Shown here in pieces: positions 25,197-32,204 of a DNA stretch of 64,000 bases. The stretch comes from Rhodoferax sp. (GTDB lineage: Bacteria > Pseudomonadota > Gammaproteobacteria > Burkholderiales > Burkholderiaceae_C). The notes beneath the pieces were generated by a model that had not been told where the DNA came from, made no database searches, and was given only the letters and a program-made list of their open reading frames with translations. The DNA lies in NCBI GenBank assembly GCA_024236015.1, contig JACKLK010000005.1, positions 1 to 64,000 of the forward strand. Reading direction: 5' to 3'. Every line of letters begins with the position of its first letter. Position 1 is the first letter of the stretch. A program made the translations under genes and the position numbers.

Positions 25197-25574
25197 ATGA
25201 GAAGTACCAACCAAAAGGTAAGTGCCTCCCGTGGGGGCAAGCGCAAGGTCTACACCGCGCTCAGTGCGGCCATCGACGTCGAGGCGTGTTTCAGCATGCT
25301 GGAGGGGCGGTGGAAGCTGGTCATCCTGTTTCACCTCTTCGGCGGCCAGGTGCTGCGGTTCTCCGACCTCGAACGATGCGTGACCGGCATATCGCAGAAG
25401 ATGCTGGCCCAGCAGTTGCGGCAGCTCGAGGCGGACGGCATCGTGCAGCGCACCGTGCACCAGCAGGTGCCGCCCAAGGTCGACTACCGCATGACGGAAT
25501 GGGGGCAGGAGTTGTGTCCTGCGCTGGACGCGATTTTGAAGTGGGCCGAACTACGCGAGACGCATGCGGGTTGA
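25197..25574 (+). CDS. HxlR-family transcriptional regulator
   Basis: 125 residues from the ATG giving MRSTNQKVSASRGG. HxlR winged helix: VEACFSMLEGRWKLVILFHLFGGQVLRFSDLERCVTGISQKMLAQQLRQLEADGIV, then a wing with VHQQVPPKVDYRMTEWGQEL. The cysteine before the first helix is the residue that senses electrophiles or aldehydes in YodB/HypR relatives. It is divergent from the NTF2-SDR fusion and probably regulates it. The dyad CTCA-ctcga-TGAG (25190-25202) overlaps its start. Confidence 0.92.
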   Translation: MRSTNQKVSASRGGKRKVYTALSAAIDVEACFSMLEGRWKLVILFHLFGGQVLRFSDLERCVTGISQKMLAQQLRQLEADGIVQRTVHQQVPPKVDYRMTEWGQELCPALDAILKWAELRETHAG

Positions 25575-25723
25575 GGCTTGAACGGCGCGTTCCGGCTCGG
25601 AGCGGGCGTCCGACAGCAGCCCGCGCACGACCGATGCATCGACCCATACAGAGTTGAAGCCATGCGTGATCAGCGGGCGCTGACACGCAACCACGTTGAA
25701 CCGGTACGGGTCCCGGCGCAAGG

Positions 25724-26515
25724 TCAAGCGGGGGTGGAGGAACCTGTGCCTTCTGGCCAGGCGGTCAGCACCTCATGCCCCTCGGGCGTCACAGCCACCA
25801 TGTGTTCGAACTGAGCGGACAGAGACCTGTCCTTTGTCACGACGGTCCACCCGTCAGACAGTTGCCGGGTTTCGTGCTTGCCGGCGTTGAGCATCGGTTC
25901 GATGGTGAAGATCATTCCGGGCTCCAGCGTGAGACCTTCGCCGCGACGTCCATGGTGCAGCACTTGCGGTTCATCGTGGTAGATCTGCCCAATGCCGTGT
26001 CCGCAGTAGTCGCGTACGACGCTGAAACGTTCGCGCTGAGCCACCGACTGGATGGCATGGCCGATATCGCCCAGGCGTGCGCCGGGTCTTACCTGTTCGA
26101 TGGCGGCCAGCAATGCCTCGTACGTCGTATCCACCAGACGCCGAGCCAATACGCTGGGTGCCCCGACGAAGTAGGTGCGGCTGGTGTCGCCATACCAGCC
26201 ATCCTTGATCACGGCGACATCGATGTTGATGATGTCACCTTTTTTCAGGATCTTGTCGGACGAGGGAATGCCGTGACACACCACCTGGTTCACGGAGGTG
26301 AGGATGGTCTTGGGATAGCCCTGATACCCGATGTTGGCAGGAATGGCTCCCTGGACCTTTACGATGTGGTCATGGCAGATGCGGTCCAGGGCTTCCGTGC
26401 TCACCCCCGGCACGACAAAGGGCTCGACCATGCCGAGCACCTCCGCGGCAAGCCGGCCGGCCCGCCGCGCCATCGCGATTTCCTCGGCGGACCGGATGGG
26501 AACGTCGTGCGCCAC
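25724..26515 (-). CDS. map: Type I methionine aminopeptidase (second, TA-associated copy)
   Basis: 263 residues from a GTG that overlaps the upstream ParD-like stop by one base. All five MetAP metal ligands are present: the aspartates in INIDVAVIKDGWYGDTSRTY, the histidine in CGHGIGQIYHDEPQV, and the glutamates in FTIEPMLNAG and SAQFEHMVAVT. It removes initiator methionine from nascent proteins. A housekeeping map normally sits near rpsB, whereas this copy is coupled to a ParD-like antitoxin gene, so it is likely an accessory paralogue. Confidence 0.9.
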   Translation of the reverse strand: MAHDVPIRSAEEIAMARRAGRLAAEVLGMVEPFVVPGVSTEALDRICHDHIVKVQGAIPANIGYQGYPKTILTSVNQVVCHGIPSSDKILKKGDIINIDVAVIKDGWYGDTSRTYFVGAPSVLARRLVDTTYEALLAAIEQVRPGARLGDIGHAIQSVAQRERFSVVRDYCGHGIGQIYHDEPQVLHHGRRGEGLTLEPGMIFTIEPMLNAGKHETRQLSDGWTVVTKDRSLSAQFEHMVAVTPEGHEVLTAWPEGTGSSTPA

Positions 26516-26769
26516 TAGTGCTTCTCGGTCGAGCTTGACCTGGCCTTGCCTAGCTCGCCTGTCGCTGCCGTGGCGATGTCCAGACCCCCCGACAGTTCAG
26601 CCTGGATCAGCAGTTGGCAGATTTCCCGGTAGTCCAGTTCCGGGTGCATCTCGGTCAGCATGCCGACGCGCATCCAGTGCTCCGCCTGCGCATTGATCGA
26701 CCTGCTGAGGGCGCTCCCCGCCACGCGCAGGTTCTCGTGCATCAGGTCCGAAATTTTGACTATGCCCAT
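26515..26769 (-). CDS. ParD-like antitoxin-family protein
   Basis: 84 residues with GGAG before the ATG. MGIVKISDLMHENLRVAGSALSRSINAQAEHWMRVGMLTEM is the ParD_like (ribbon-helix-helix) signature: a beta-strand IVKISD followed by helices with the RSINAQAEHW block. Such proteins bind operators as dimers. The expected partner in this position would be a ParE toxin, but the next gene is a methionine aminopeptidase whose start overlaps the stop. A two-armed dyad directly upstream (26779-26817) is a fitting autoregulatory site. Confidence 0.8.
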   Translation of the reverse strand: MGIVKISDLMHENLRVAGSALSRSINAQAEHWMRVGMLTEMHPELDYREICQLLIQAELSGGLDIATAATGELGKARSSSTEKH

Positions 26770-26778
26770 GGGTTGGCT

Positions 26779-26817
26779 CCATACGAAACGTAAACGAAGT
26801 ATATACGGTGCGTATGG
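26779..26817. promoter_or_regulatory. Long two-armed inverted repeat, probable autoregulatory operator
   Basis: Left arm CCATACG-aaa-CGTA (26779-26792) and right arm TACG-gtg-CGTATGG (26804-26817) are inverted copies with identical outer (7) and inner (4) bases. An AT-rich centre containing the palindrome GTATATAC (26799-26806) lies mostly between the arms. It starts ten bases upstream of the ParD-like start codon. A ribbon-helix-helix repressor would fit two half-sites per arm. Confidence 0.65.
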
Positions 26818-26938
26818 TTTTGCGCTGGCGCTGTCGGAGAGGCCGAGAAGACATCAATGGGTGCGCTTGCGGTTTTCGAACAGGAACGGCCATCCGCATC
26901 GGACACAACATCGAAAGCTCAAGCGCGTGCGAACGCAG

Positions 26939-27295
26939 CTATGCCGACGCGAGATTGATGCTTGCCTGCACTTCATTCCAAGGTGTAGACAATCTTCGGC
27001 CCTCCCGCAACAAAAGCCCCTCCGACTCCAGGGCGCCCACGTCCTGATGCACGTTCTTGTAGTCGCGACCCAATGAAACAGCCAGTTCACGCACGCTTGC
27101 CGCGCCATGTTGGCGAACGAACCGCAATAGCTCCAGCCTGCGGGGGGACAGTGTCTCCGTCATCGCCTGAAAACTGAGGAAGGTGACATGCGCTTCATCG
27201 ACAGGTTCACCTGCCTGCGCGCGATGCCACGCATCGACGAAGCGCTTGCCCATCGCCGCCAGGTCATCGACATGTACTTGGATTTTCGTTGCCAT
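26939..27295 (-). CDS. TumA-type antitoxin, winged-helix (HVO_A0114-like) protein
   Basis: 118 residues beginning MATKIQVHVDDLAAMGKRF. The C-terminal half is a winged helix: LSPRRLELLRFVRQHGAASVRELAVSLGRDYKNVHQDVGALESEGLLLREG. The N-terminal part may neutralise the toxin. It starts four bases after the stop of the TumE-like gene, in the toxin-first order known for TumE/TumA pairs. It likely represses its operon through the palindromes at 27602-27650. Confidence 0.75.
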   Translation of the reverse strand: MATKIQVHVDDLAAMGKRFVDAWHRAQAGEPVDEAHVTFLSFQAMTETLSPRRLELLRFVRQHGAASVRELAVSLGRDYKNVHQDVGALESEGLLLREGRRLSTPWNEVQASINLASA

Positions 27296-27299
27296 GGTG

Positions 27300-27602
27300 T
27301 CATTCCTTCCGTTGCACATCATCCCGGCGGACACCTTCAATATCCGCCAGGAAGTCGGCCACAAGTTGCTCCACAGACACAAATCGGTATCGAAGTTCCC
27401 GGCCCATCAAGTGCTTGTGGTCACCCTTGCCCCGCTCATTGTCGTAACCCACAAGGCGCTCACCGGCACGGCCGTAGTACAGGCTGTATTTCAGGCCATG
27501 CGGACGGTCAGGTTCGGACGTGGCAAGCTGCCAGATGGTCATTTCGACAATCGAACCGTCGGACAAGGTTGCCTTGTCATGAAACAGCTTGGTTGCCTTC
27601 AT
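27300..27602 (-). CDS. TumE-type toxin (DUF6516 family)
   Basis: 100 residues. MKATKLFHDKATLSDGSIVEMTIWQL and the middle block HGLKYSLYYGRAGERLVGYDNERGKGDHKHLMGRE are characteristic of the TumE family of toxin-antitoxin toxins (YDNERGKGDHKH being the most conserved stretch). This is followed by the helix VEQLVADFLADIEGVR. It is the first gene of the pair with the winged-helix antitoxin. The mode of toxicity of this family is not established as far as I know. Confidence 0.8.
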   Translation of the reverse strand: MKATKLFHDKATLSDGSIVEMTIWQLATSEPDRPHGLKYSLYYGRAGERLVGYDNERGKGDHKHLMGRELRYRFVSVEQLVADFLADIEGVRRDDVQRKE

Positions 27603-27650
27603 TTATGGTGTAACGTACCATCAAGTGCTGATGGTGTCAAACACCATAAA
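27602..27650. promoter_or_regulatory. Nested perfect palindromes upstream of the TumE/TumA operon
   Basis: TTTATGGTGT (27602-27611, overlapping the TumE start codon) is perfectly repeated inverted as ACACCATAAA (27641-27650). Nested within is ATGGTGT-caa-ACACCAT (27631-27647), a 17-base palindrome. A further ACCAT half-site lies at 27617-27621. Three to four copies of the same half-site in 49 bases is the pattern of a cooperatively bound antitoxin operator. Confidence 0.7.
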
Positions 27651-27819
27651 ACTGCATTGCCTGTCGAACGCCCTGTCACGACCGTGAGCGTCCGTTTTTC
27701 GTCGCGCTGGACTTCCGGTTCGGGCACATCGCAGACCACGGCCCGCCAGCCAAGAAGATATCTTCCGACTGCGCGCCGCATCCTTTGTGCCCCACCCATC
27801 GCCCGATTACCATGCCCCC

Positions 27820-29481
27820 ATGGACGCCTCCCATCTCGCGCTGATCGGCCCGCTCGTCGGCGGTTTGGGCCTGTTCCTGCTCGGCATGGGCATGATGACC
27901 GACGGGCTCAAGCTGGCGGCCGGTCCGGCCTTGCAGAGCATTCTGGCGGCGGCCACGCACACGCGCTGGCATGCGCTGGGTTCGGGCATTCTCGTCACGG
28001 CGCTGGTGCAGGCCTCCGGGGCTGTGACGGTGGCGACGATCGGTTTCATCAATGCCGGCCTGCTCAGCCTGGCGCCGGCCTTGTGGGTGTTGTTCGGCGC
28101 CAATGTGGGCTCGACGATGACCGGCTGGCTGGTGGCGGCGGTGGGGCTGAAGTTCAAGATCGAGGCGCTGGCGTTGCCGCTGGTGGGCCTGGGTGCGGTG
28201 TTGCGTCTCACCGGCGCGGGGCGCCGCCATGGCGCCATCGGTACCGCGGTCGCCGGGTTCGGCCTGTTGTTCATGGGCATCGGCCTGCTGCAGCAGAATT
28301 TCGCCGGCCTGGCCGGGCAGCTGAGCCTGCCCGAGGGCGGTGGCGCGCTGGTGGTGCTCGCGCAGCTGCTGATCGGCGTGTTGATGACGGTGCTGATGCA
28401 GTCGTCCAGCGCATCGATCGCGATCGCGCTGACGGCGGCGCAGGGCGGGCTGATCGGCGCGCAGGGTGCGGCGGCGGTCGTGATCGGCGCCAACATCGGC
28501 ACCACGTTCACCGCCCTGGTGGCGGCGATCGGCGCCACGCCCAATGCGCGCCGCGCGGCGGCCGCGCACGTGATCTTCAATCTGATCACGGCCTGCGTGG
28601 CGCTGGCGCTGCTGCCCTGGCTGATCGCCGCGCTGACACGCGCGCAGCAGGCGATGGGCATGGCCGACGATCCGGCCCTGCTGCTGGCGCTGTTCCACAC
28701 CACCTTCAACCTGCTGGGCGTGTTGCTGATGTGGCCGCTGGCCGCGGGATTGACACGCTGGTTGCAGCGGCGCTTCCGCGCGCGCGAGGACGACCAGGCG
28801 CAGCTGCAGTTCCTCGACGACAACGTGCTGGCCGTGCCGGCGCTGGCGCTGGACGCGCTCGAACGCGAGATCGGGCGCATCGGGCATCTGGCCGCCCGCA
28901 TGGCGCGTGCCGCGCTGCTGGGTGTCGAAACCGGCCAGGTCGTCGCCGACCAGCGGATCGCGACCGCCCTCGACGCCGCGGTCGAGCGTTTCGTCGAACG
29001 CATGCACCGCGCCGAGATGACGCAACGCACCAGCCGCCGGCTGGCCTGGACCTTGCGGGTGATGCGCTATTACGAGACGGCGTCGGAACAGGCGCTGGCC
29101 GCCAGCGCGCTGACACCGTGGATGGCCGCGACCGGAACCGAACTGGCGCAGGCCCAGGCCGGATTCGCACGGCACGCGGACGACCTGTTCGCGTTGTGCG
29201 ATCCGCAGCAAGGCGCGCCCAGTCCGGGCATGGTCACGATCGCGGCGGACCGGATGGAGCGCTCCTACCAGACGCTCAAGGCCGCCTTGCTGCTGGCCGG
29301 TGCTGATGGCCAGATGCCGATCGCCGCGATGGAGCAGGCCTTGCGCCGCAGCAGCGCCTTGCGCCGCGCCGCGCAGCAGATGGCCAAGGCGAGCGGGCCG
29401 TTCGACACGCCGGCCGCGGCGGAAGAAGCACCGCCGGCGGGCTCCGACGCGCCGCAACCGTCGGAGTCGGCGTCGGGATAA
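27820..29481 (+). CDS. Na/Pi cotransporter family protein (NptA/YjbB-like)
   Basis: 553 residues. The N-terminal 310 residues are the Na/Pi cotransporter core with two inverted repeats: GLGLFLLGMGMMTDGLKLAAG, the QASGAVTVATIGF and GANVGSTMTGW pair, and its repeat QSSSASIAIALTAAQG with GANIGTTFTALVAAIG. A PhoU-like helical domain follows (about 340-520), then an Ala/Pro/Ser-rich tail. It probably exports or imports phosphate with sodium. It begins after the toxin-antitoxin island and has housekeeping composition. Confidence 0.92.
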   Translation: MDASHLALIGPLVGGLGLFLLGMGMMTDGLKLAAGPALQSILAAATHTRWHALGSGILVTALVQASGAVTVATIGFINAGLLSLAPALWVLFGANVGSTMTGWLVAAVGLKFKIEALALPLVGLGAVLRLTGAGRRHGAIGTAVAGFGLLFMGIGLLQQNFAGLAGQLSLPEGGGALVVLAQLLIGVLMTVLMQSSSASIAIALTAAQGGLIGAQGAAAVVIGANIGTTFTALVAAIGATPNARRAAAAHVIFNLITACVALALLPWLIAALTRAQQAMGMADDPALLLALFHTTFNLLGVLLMWPLAAGLTRWLQRRFRAREDDQAQLQFLDDNVLAVPALALDALEREIGRIGHLAARMARAALLGVETGQVVADQRIATALDAAVERFVERMHRAEMTQRTSRRLAWTLRVMRYYETASEQALAASALTPWMAATGTELAQAQAGFARHADDLFALCDPQQGAPSPGMVTIAADRMERSYQTLKAALLLAGADGQMPIAAMEQALRRSSALRRAAQQMAKASGPFDTPAAAEEAPPAGSDAPQPSESASG

Positions 29482-29513
29482 TCGGCCGGTTGCCGCCAGT
29501 TGCCTGCCGATCC

Positions 29514-30152
29514 ATGCTCCATTACCAGACCGTTCCCGTCACCCCGTTCCAGCAGAACTGCTCCATCGTCTGGGAAGACGACACCATGCAGGCCGCCGTC
29601 ATCGACCCGGGCGGCGACCTCGACCGGCTGGTCGATGCCGTGAAGCGGTTGCAGGTACGGCTGGTCGCAATCTGGCTGACCCATGCCCATATCGACCATG
29701 CCGGCGGCACGGCCGAGCTCGCGCGCCGGTTCGAGCTGCCCGTCATCGGGCCGCACCGGGCCGACCAGTTCTGGATCGACGCACTGGCCGAGCAGGGGCG
29801 GATGTTCGGTTTCCCGCATGCCGAGCCGTTCACGCCCACGCGCTGGCTCGAGGACGGCGACACGGTGACGCTGGGCCGGCACACGCTGCAGGTGCGCCAC
29901 TGCCCCGGGCACACGCCGGGCCATGTCGTGTTCCATGCGCCCGAGCTGCAACGCGCCTTCGTGGGCGACGTGTTGTTCGCCGGCAGCATCGGCCGCACCG
30001 ATTTCCCGCAGGGCAACCACGCCCAGCTGATCGCCAGCATCACCGAACGCCTGTGGCCGATGGGCGACGACACCGTGTTCATTCCCGGCCACGGGCCGGA
30101 GAGCAGCTTCGGGCGGGAACGGCGCAGCAACCCCTACGTGAAGGGAACCTGA
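29514..30152 (+). CDS. Metallo-beta-lactamase-fold hydrolase, YcbL/glyoxalase II-like
   Basis: 212 residues from MLHYQTVPVTPFQQNC. MBL motifs: WLTHAHIDHAGG (HxHxDH), CPGHTPGHV, FVGDVLFAGSIGRTDFPQG and FIPGHGPES. The GSIGRTDFPQG stretch is typical of YcbL and PDO-like class II glyoxalases that hydrolyse glutathione or other thioesters. It has two metal sites by motif. It lies 32 bases downstream of the cotransporter and may be co-transcribed. Confidence 0.9.
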   Translation: MLHYQTVPVTPFQQNCSIVWEDDTMQAAVIDPGGDLDRLVDAVKRLQVRLVAIWLTHAHIDHAGGTAELARRFELPVIGPHRADQFWIDALAEQGRMFGFPHAEPFTPTRWLEDGDTVTLGRHTLQVRHCPGHTPGHVVFHAPELQRAFVGDVLFAGSIGRTDFPQGNHAQLIASITERLWPMGDDTVFIPGHGPESSFGRERRSNPYVKGT

Positions 30153-30207
30153 CGCGTTGGCGGAGCGATCGCCGCGGCCTGCGCGCGGTCGCCGCGTCGC
30201 GCCGCCA

Positions 30208-30930
30208 TCAGCCCACCGACGTGGCCAGTTGCCGCAGCAGCGCGCCGCCATCGCCGCTCCAAGCGCTGCCGTGCATGCAGGCCAGCGTGGTCGGTTGCGC
30301 GGCGGCCAGCCGAGCCAGGATGGCGCCCGTGTCCTTGCCGTGGGCGTAGTAGTCCATCGCGCCGCGAAAGGCCTCGCTCGGACCGAGGATGTCGTCGCGC
30401 GTCAGCGCGACTTCGCCGCTGCCGGGCTGCGTGAACAGGTCGCCGCAGAAGAAGGTCCCGGTCGACACATCCATCACCATGCCGCACTCCCAGCCGTGCG
30501 GCACGTGCGGCGTGTCGAACCACTGCATCGTGTGCGAACCCAGCACCAGCCGTTCGCCGTCGGCCAGCGCGGTGGCCGGCCGTGCCGCGACGTCGTCGAC
30601 CGACACCATGGCCGCGATCGTGCCGCACAGCGGCGAGGCCTGCGGCGCCAGCGCCAGGAAGTCGTTCAGCGAGCCGCATTCGTCGGCCTCGAAGTGCGAC
30701 AGGCCGACATACCGCAGCTTCTCCACCGGCATCACCGCCGCAACGGCCTGGCTGATCGGCGCAAACAGCTTGCGCGGTCCGGTGTGGAACAACAGGGGTT
30801 GCTCGTCGACGATCAGGTACTGGTTGAAGCTGAAGCCGGGCCCGCCCGGCAGCTCGACCGGGGTGTTGATCCGGTAGATGCCGTGGGCGATTTCCTGGAT
30901 GTTGGTGCCTGTCTCGCGGTTGGTCAGCAT
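30208..30930 (-). CDS. Metallo-beta-lactamase-fold protein with flavodiiron-like metal site
   Basis: 240 residues from the ATG with GAGGA upstream. The metal motif is SHFEADECGS (HxExD), as in flavodiiron/ODP oxygen-binding proteins, instead of HxHxDH. It is followed by VPHGWECGMVMD and FFCGDLFTQPG and by MHGSAW at the end. No flavodoxin domain is fused. Such stand-alone diiron proteins may sense or reduce O2 or NO. It is divergent from an ECF sigma/anti-sigma pair across a 117-base region with an 11-base direct repeat. Confidence 0.8.
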   Translation of the reverse strand: MLTNRETGTNIQEIAHGIYRINTPVELPGGPGFSFNQYLIVDEQPLLFHTGPRKLFAPISQAVAAVMPVEKLRYVGLSHFEADECGSLNDFLALAPQASPLCGTIAAMVSVDDVAARPATALADGERLVLGSHTMQWFDTPHVPHGWECGMVMDVSTGTFFCGDLFTQPGSGEVALTRDDILGPSEAFRGAMDYYAHGKDTGAILARLAAAQPTTLACMHGSAWSGDGGALLRQLATSVG

Positions 30931-30983
30931 GGTGGGTCCTCGTGGGTGTTGATGAAGGGGTTGACCGCAGGATGTGTCACGAC

Positions 30984-31028
30984 CGGGCCCGGCGTTACAA
31001 CAAAATTTTCTGACGCGCGGGCCCGGCG
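30984..31028. repeat. Direct repeat CGGGCCCGGCG flanking an AT-rich core
   Basis: The 11-base word CGGGCCCGGCG occurs at 30984-30994 and 31018-31028. Between the copies lies an AT-rich segment, TTACAACAAAATTTTCTGA, unusual for this genome. It is in the divergent promoter region of the diiron MBL gene and the ECF sigma gene, so it is a candidate ECF promoter with control elements. Confidence 0.45.
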
Positions 31029-31047
31029 CCGGCTTATGCTCGCCCCC

Positions 31048-31626
31048 ATGAACGAATCGATTGCCGCAACGGACGGTGTCGAGGCCGGCCTGGCGCGGCG
31101 CATCGCCGAGGCGCCGCCGGGCGAGGCGCGCGACGCGGAGGCCGCGTTGTACCGGCTGCTGGCGCCGCGCGTGCGTCGCTACGGGTTGCGCCACCTGCGC
31201 GACAGCCACGCCGCCGACGACCTGATGCAAAACGTGATGGCGCTGACCATCGACCACCTGCGCCAGGGCGAGGTCCGCCAGCCCGAACGTGTGGTGTCCT
31301 ACGTGTTCGGCACCTGCCGCATGCTGGTCATGGACATGCGTCGCAGTGCCCGCAGGCGCGAGGAACTGCTTGCGCGCCACGCACACATGCTCGAGCCGGC
31401 GGACATCGGCATCGCGCCGCAACTGGACCATCGCCGTGTCGCCACCTGCATGGAGCGGCTGGCAGAACGGGAGCGTTCGGTGCTGGTGATGACCTTCTAC
31501 GAGGACAGGCCCGCTGACGAAGTGGCCGGCGCACTGGGCCTGAGCGCGGGCAACGTGCGGGTGCTGCGCCACCGCGGCATCACCAAGCTGCGCCAGTGCG
31601 TCGCCGGCCCGGGGAGCGCGCAATGA
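31048..31626 (+). CDS. ECF-type sigma factor
   Basis: 192 residues from MNESIAATDGV; an ATG four codons upstream is possible. Region 2: RLLAPRVRRYGLRHLRDSHAADDLMQNVMALTIDHL, with DLMQNVM as the core-binding motif and YVFGTCRMLVMDMRRSARR as region 2.4. Region 4: RLAERERSVLVMTFYEDRPADEVAGALGLSAGNVRVLRHRGITKLR. The stop overlaps the anti-sigma start as ATGA, so sigma and anti-sigma are made in balance. Confidence 0.9.
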   Translation: MNESIAATDGVEAGLARRIAEAPPGEARDAEAALYRLLAPRVRRYGLRHLRDSHAADDLMQNVMALTIDHLRQGEVRQPERVVSYVFGTCRMLVMDMRRSARRREELLARHAHMLEPADIGIAPQLDHRRVATCMERLAERERSVLVMTFYEDRPADEVAGALGLSAGNVRVLRHRGITKLRQCVAGPGSAQ

Positions 31627-32186
31627 GCCGCCGGCCCGAGGAGGCACACATCGATCCGGATCGCTTGCTGGCGTACTGGTTGCAGGAAACCGACGCGGCC
31701 GAGACCGATGCCATCGACATGCACCTGCTGGAGTGCGACCGCTGCGGTGCTGCACTCGACGACCTGATCGCACTGTCGCACGGTGTGAAGCGGGCCTTCG
31801 CCGGGGGCCTGGTCCAGACCTTCGTCACGGCTGCGTTCGTGGGCCGGCTGCGCGCGCAGGGCCTGCGGGTTCGCGAATACCGCGTGCCGGTCGACGGCAG
31901 CGTCAACTGCAGTGTGTCGGCGAACGACGACGTGCTGATCGGGCGCATGGCGGCACCACTGGACGGTGTCCGTCGGGTCGACGCAGCCCTGCGCATGTCG
32001 CCGAGCGAAGACGAGACGTGGGTGCACGACGTCCCCTTCGATCCCGCCACGGGCGAGGTCGTGTTTGCGCCGGCACTGGCCCAGGTGCGCCAGTTGCCGT
32101 CGCACGATCTGGAAGTCCGGCTGCTGGCCGTCGCGGCGAACGGCAGCAAGGACATCGGGCGCTACGTGTTCCACCACAGCCGTTGA
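31623..32186 (+). CDS. Anti-sigma factor with zinc-binding N-terminus
   Basis: 187 residues coupled to the sigma gene. The N-terminal anti-sigma domain holds the zinc site IDMHLLECDRCG (HxxxCxxC), with YWLQETDAAETD before it. No membrane segment is present, so this is a soluble ZAS-type anti-sigma factor, likely responding to an intracellular signal (redox or oxygen, given the diiron neighbour). The C-terminal 110 residues form a domain I do not recognise, possibly the sensor. Confidence 0.8.
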   Translation: MSRRPEEAHIDPDRLLAYWLQETDAAETDAIDMHLLECDRCGAALDDLIALSHGVKRAFAGGLVQTFVTAAFVGRLRAQGLRVREYRVPVDGSVNCSVSANDDVLIGRMAAPLDGVRRVDAALRMSPSEDETWVHDVPFDPATGEVVFAPALAQVRQLPSHDLEVRLLAVAANGSKDIGRYVFHHSR

Positions 32187-32204
32187 GCCGGCGGGTGCAC
32201 GCGC

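Noticed and set aside
25575..25723. Possible insertion-sequence end between the HxlR and MetAP genes.
   Set aside because: No inverted terminal repeat pair, target duplication or transposase remnant could be found by eye.
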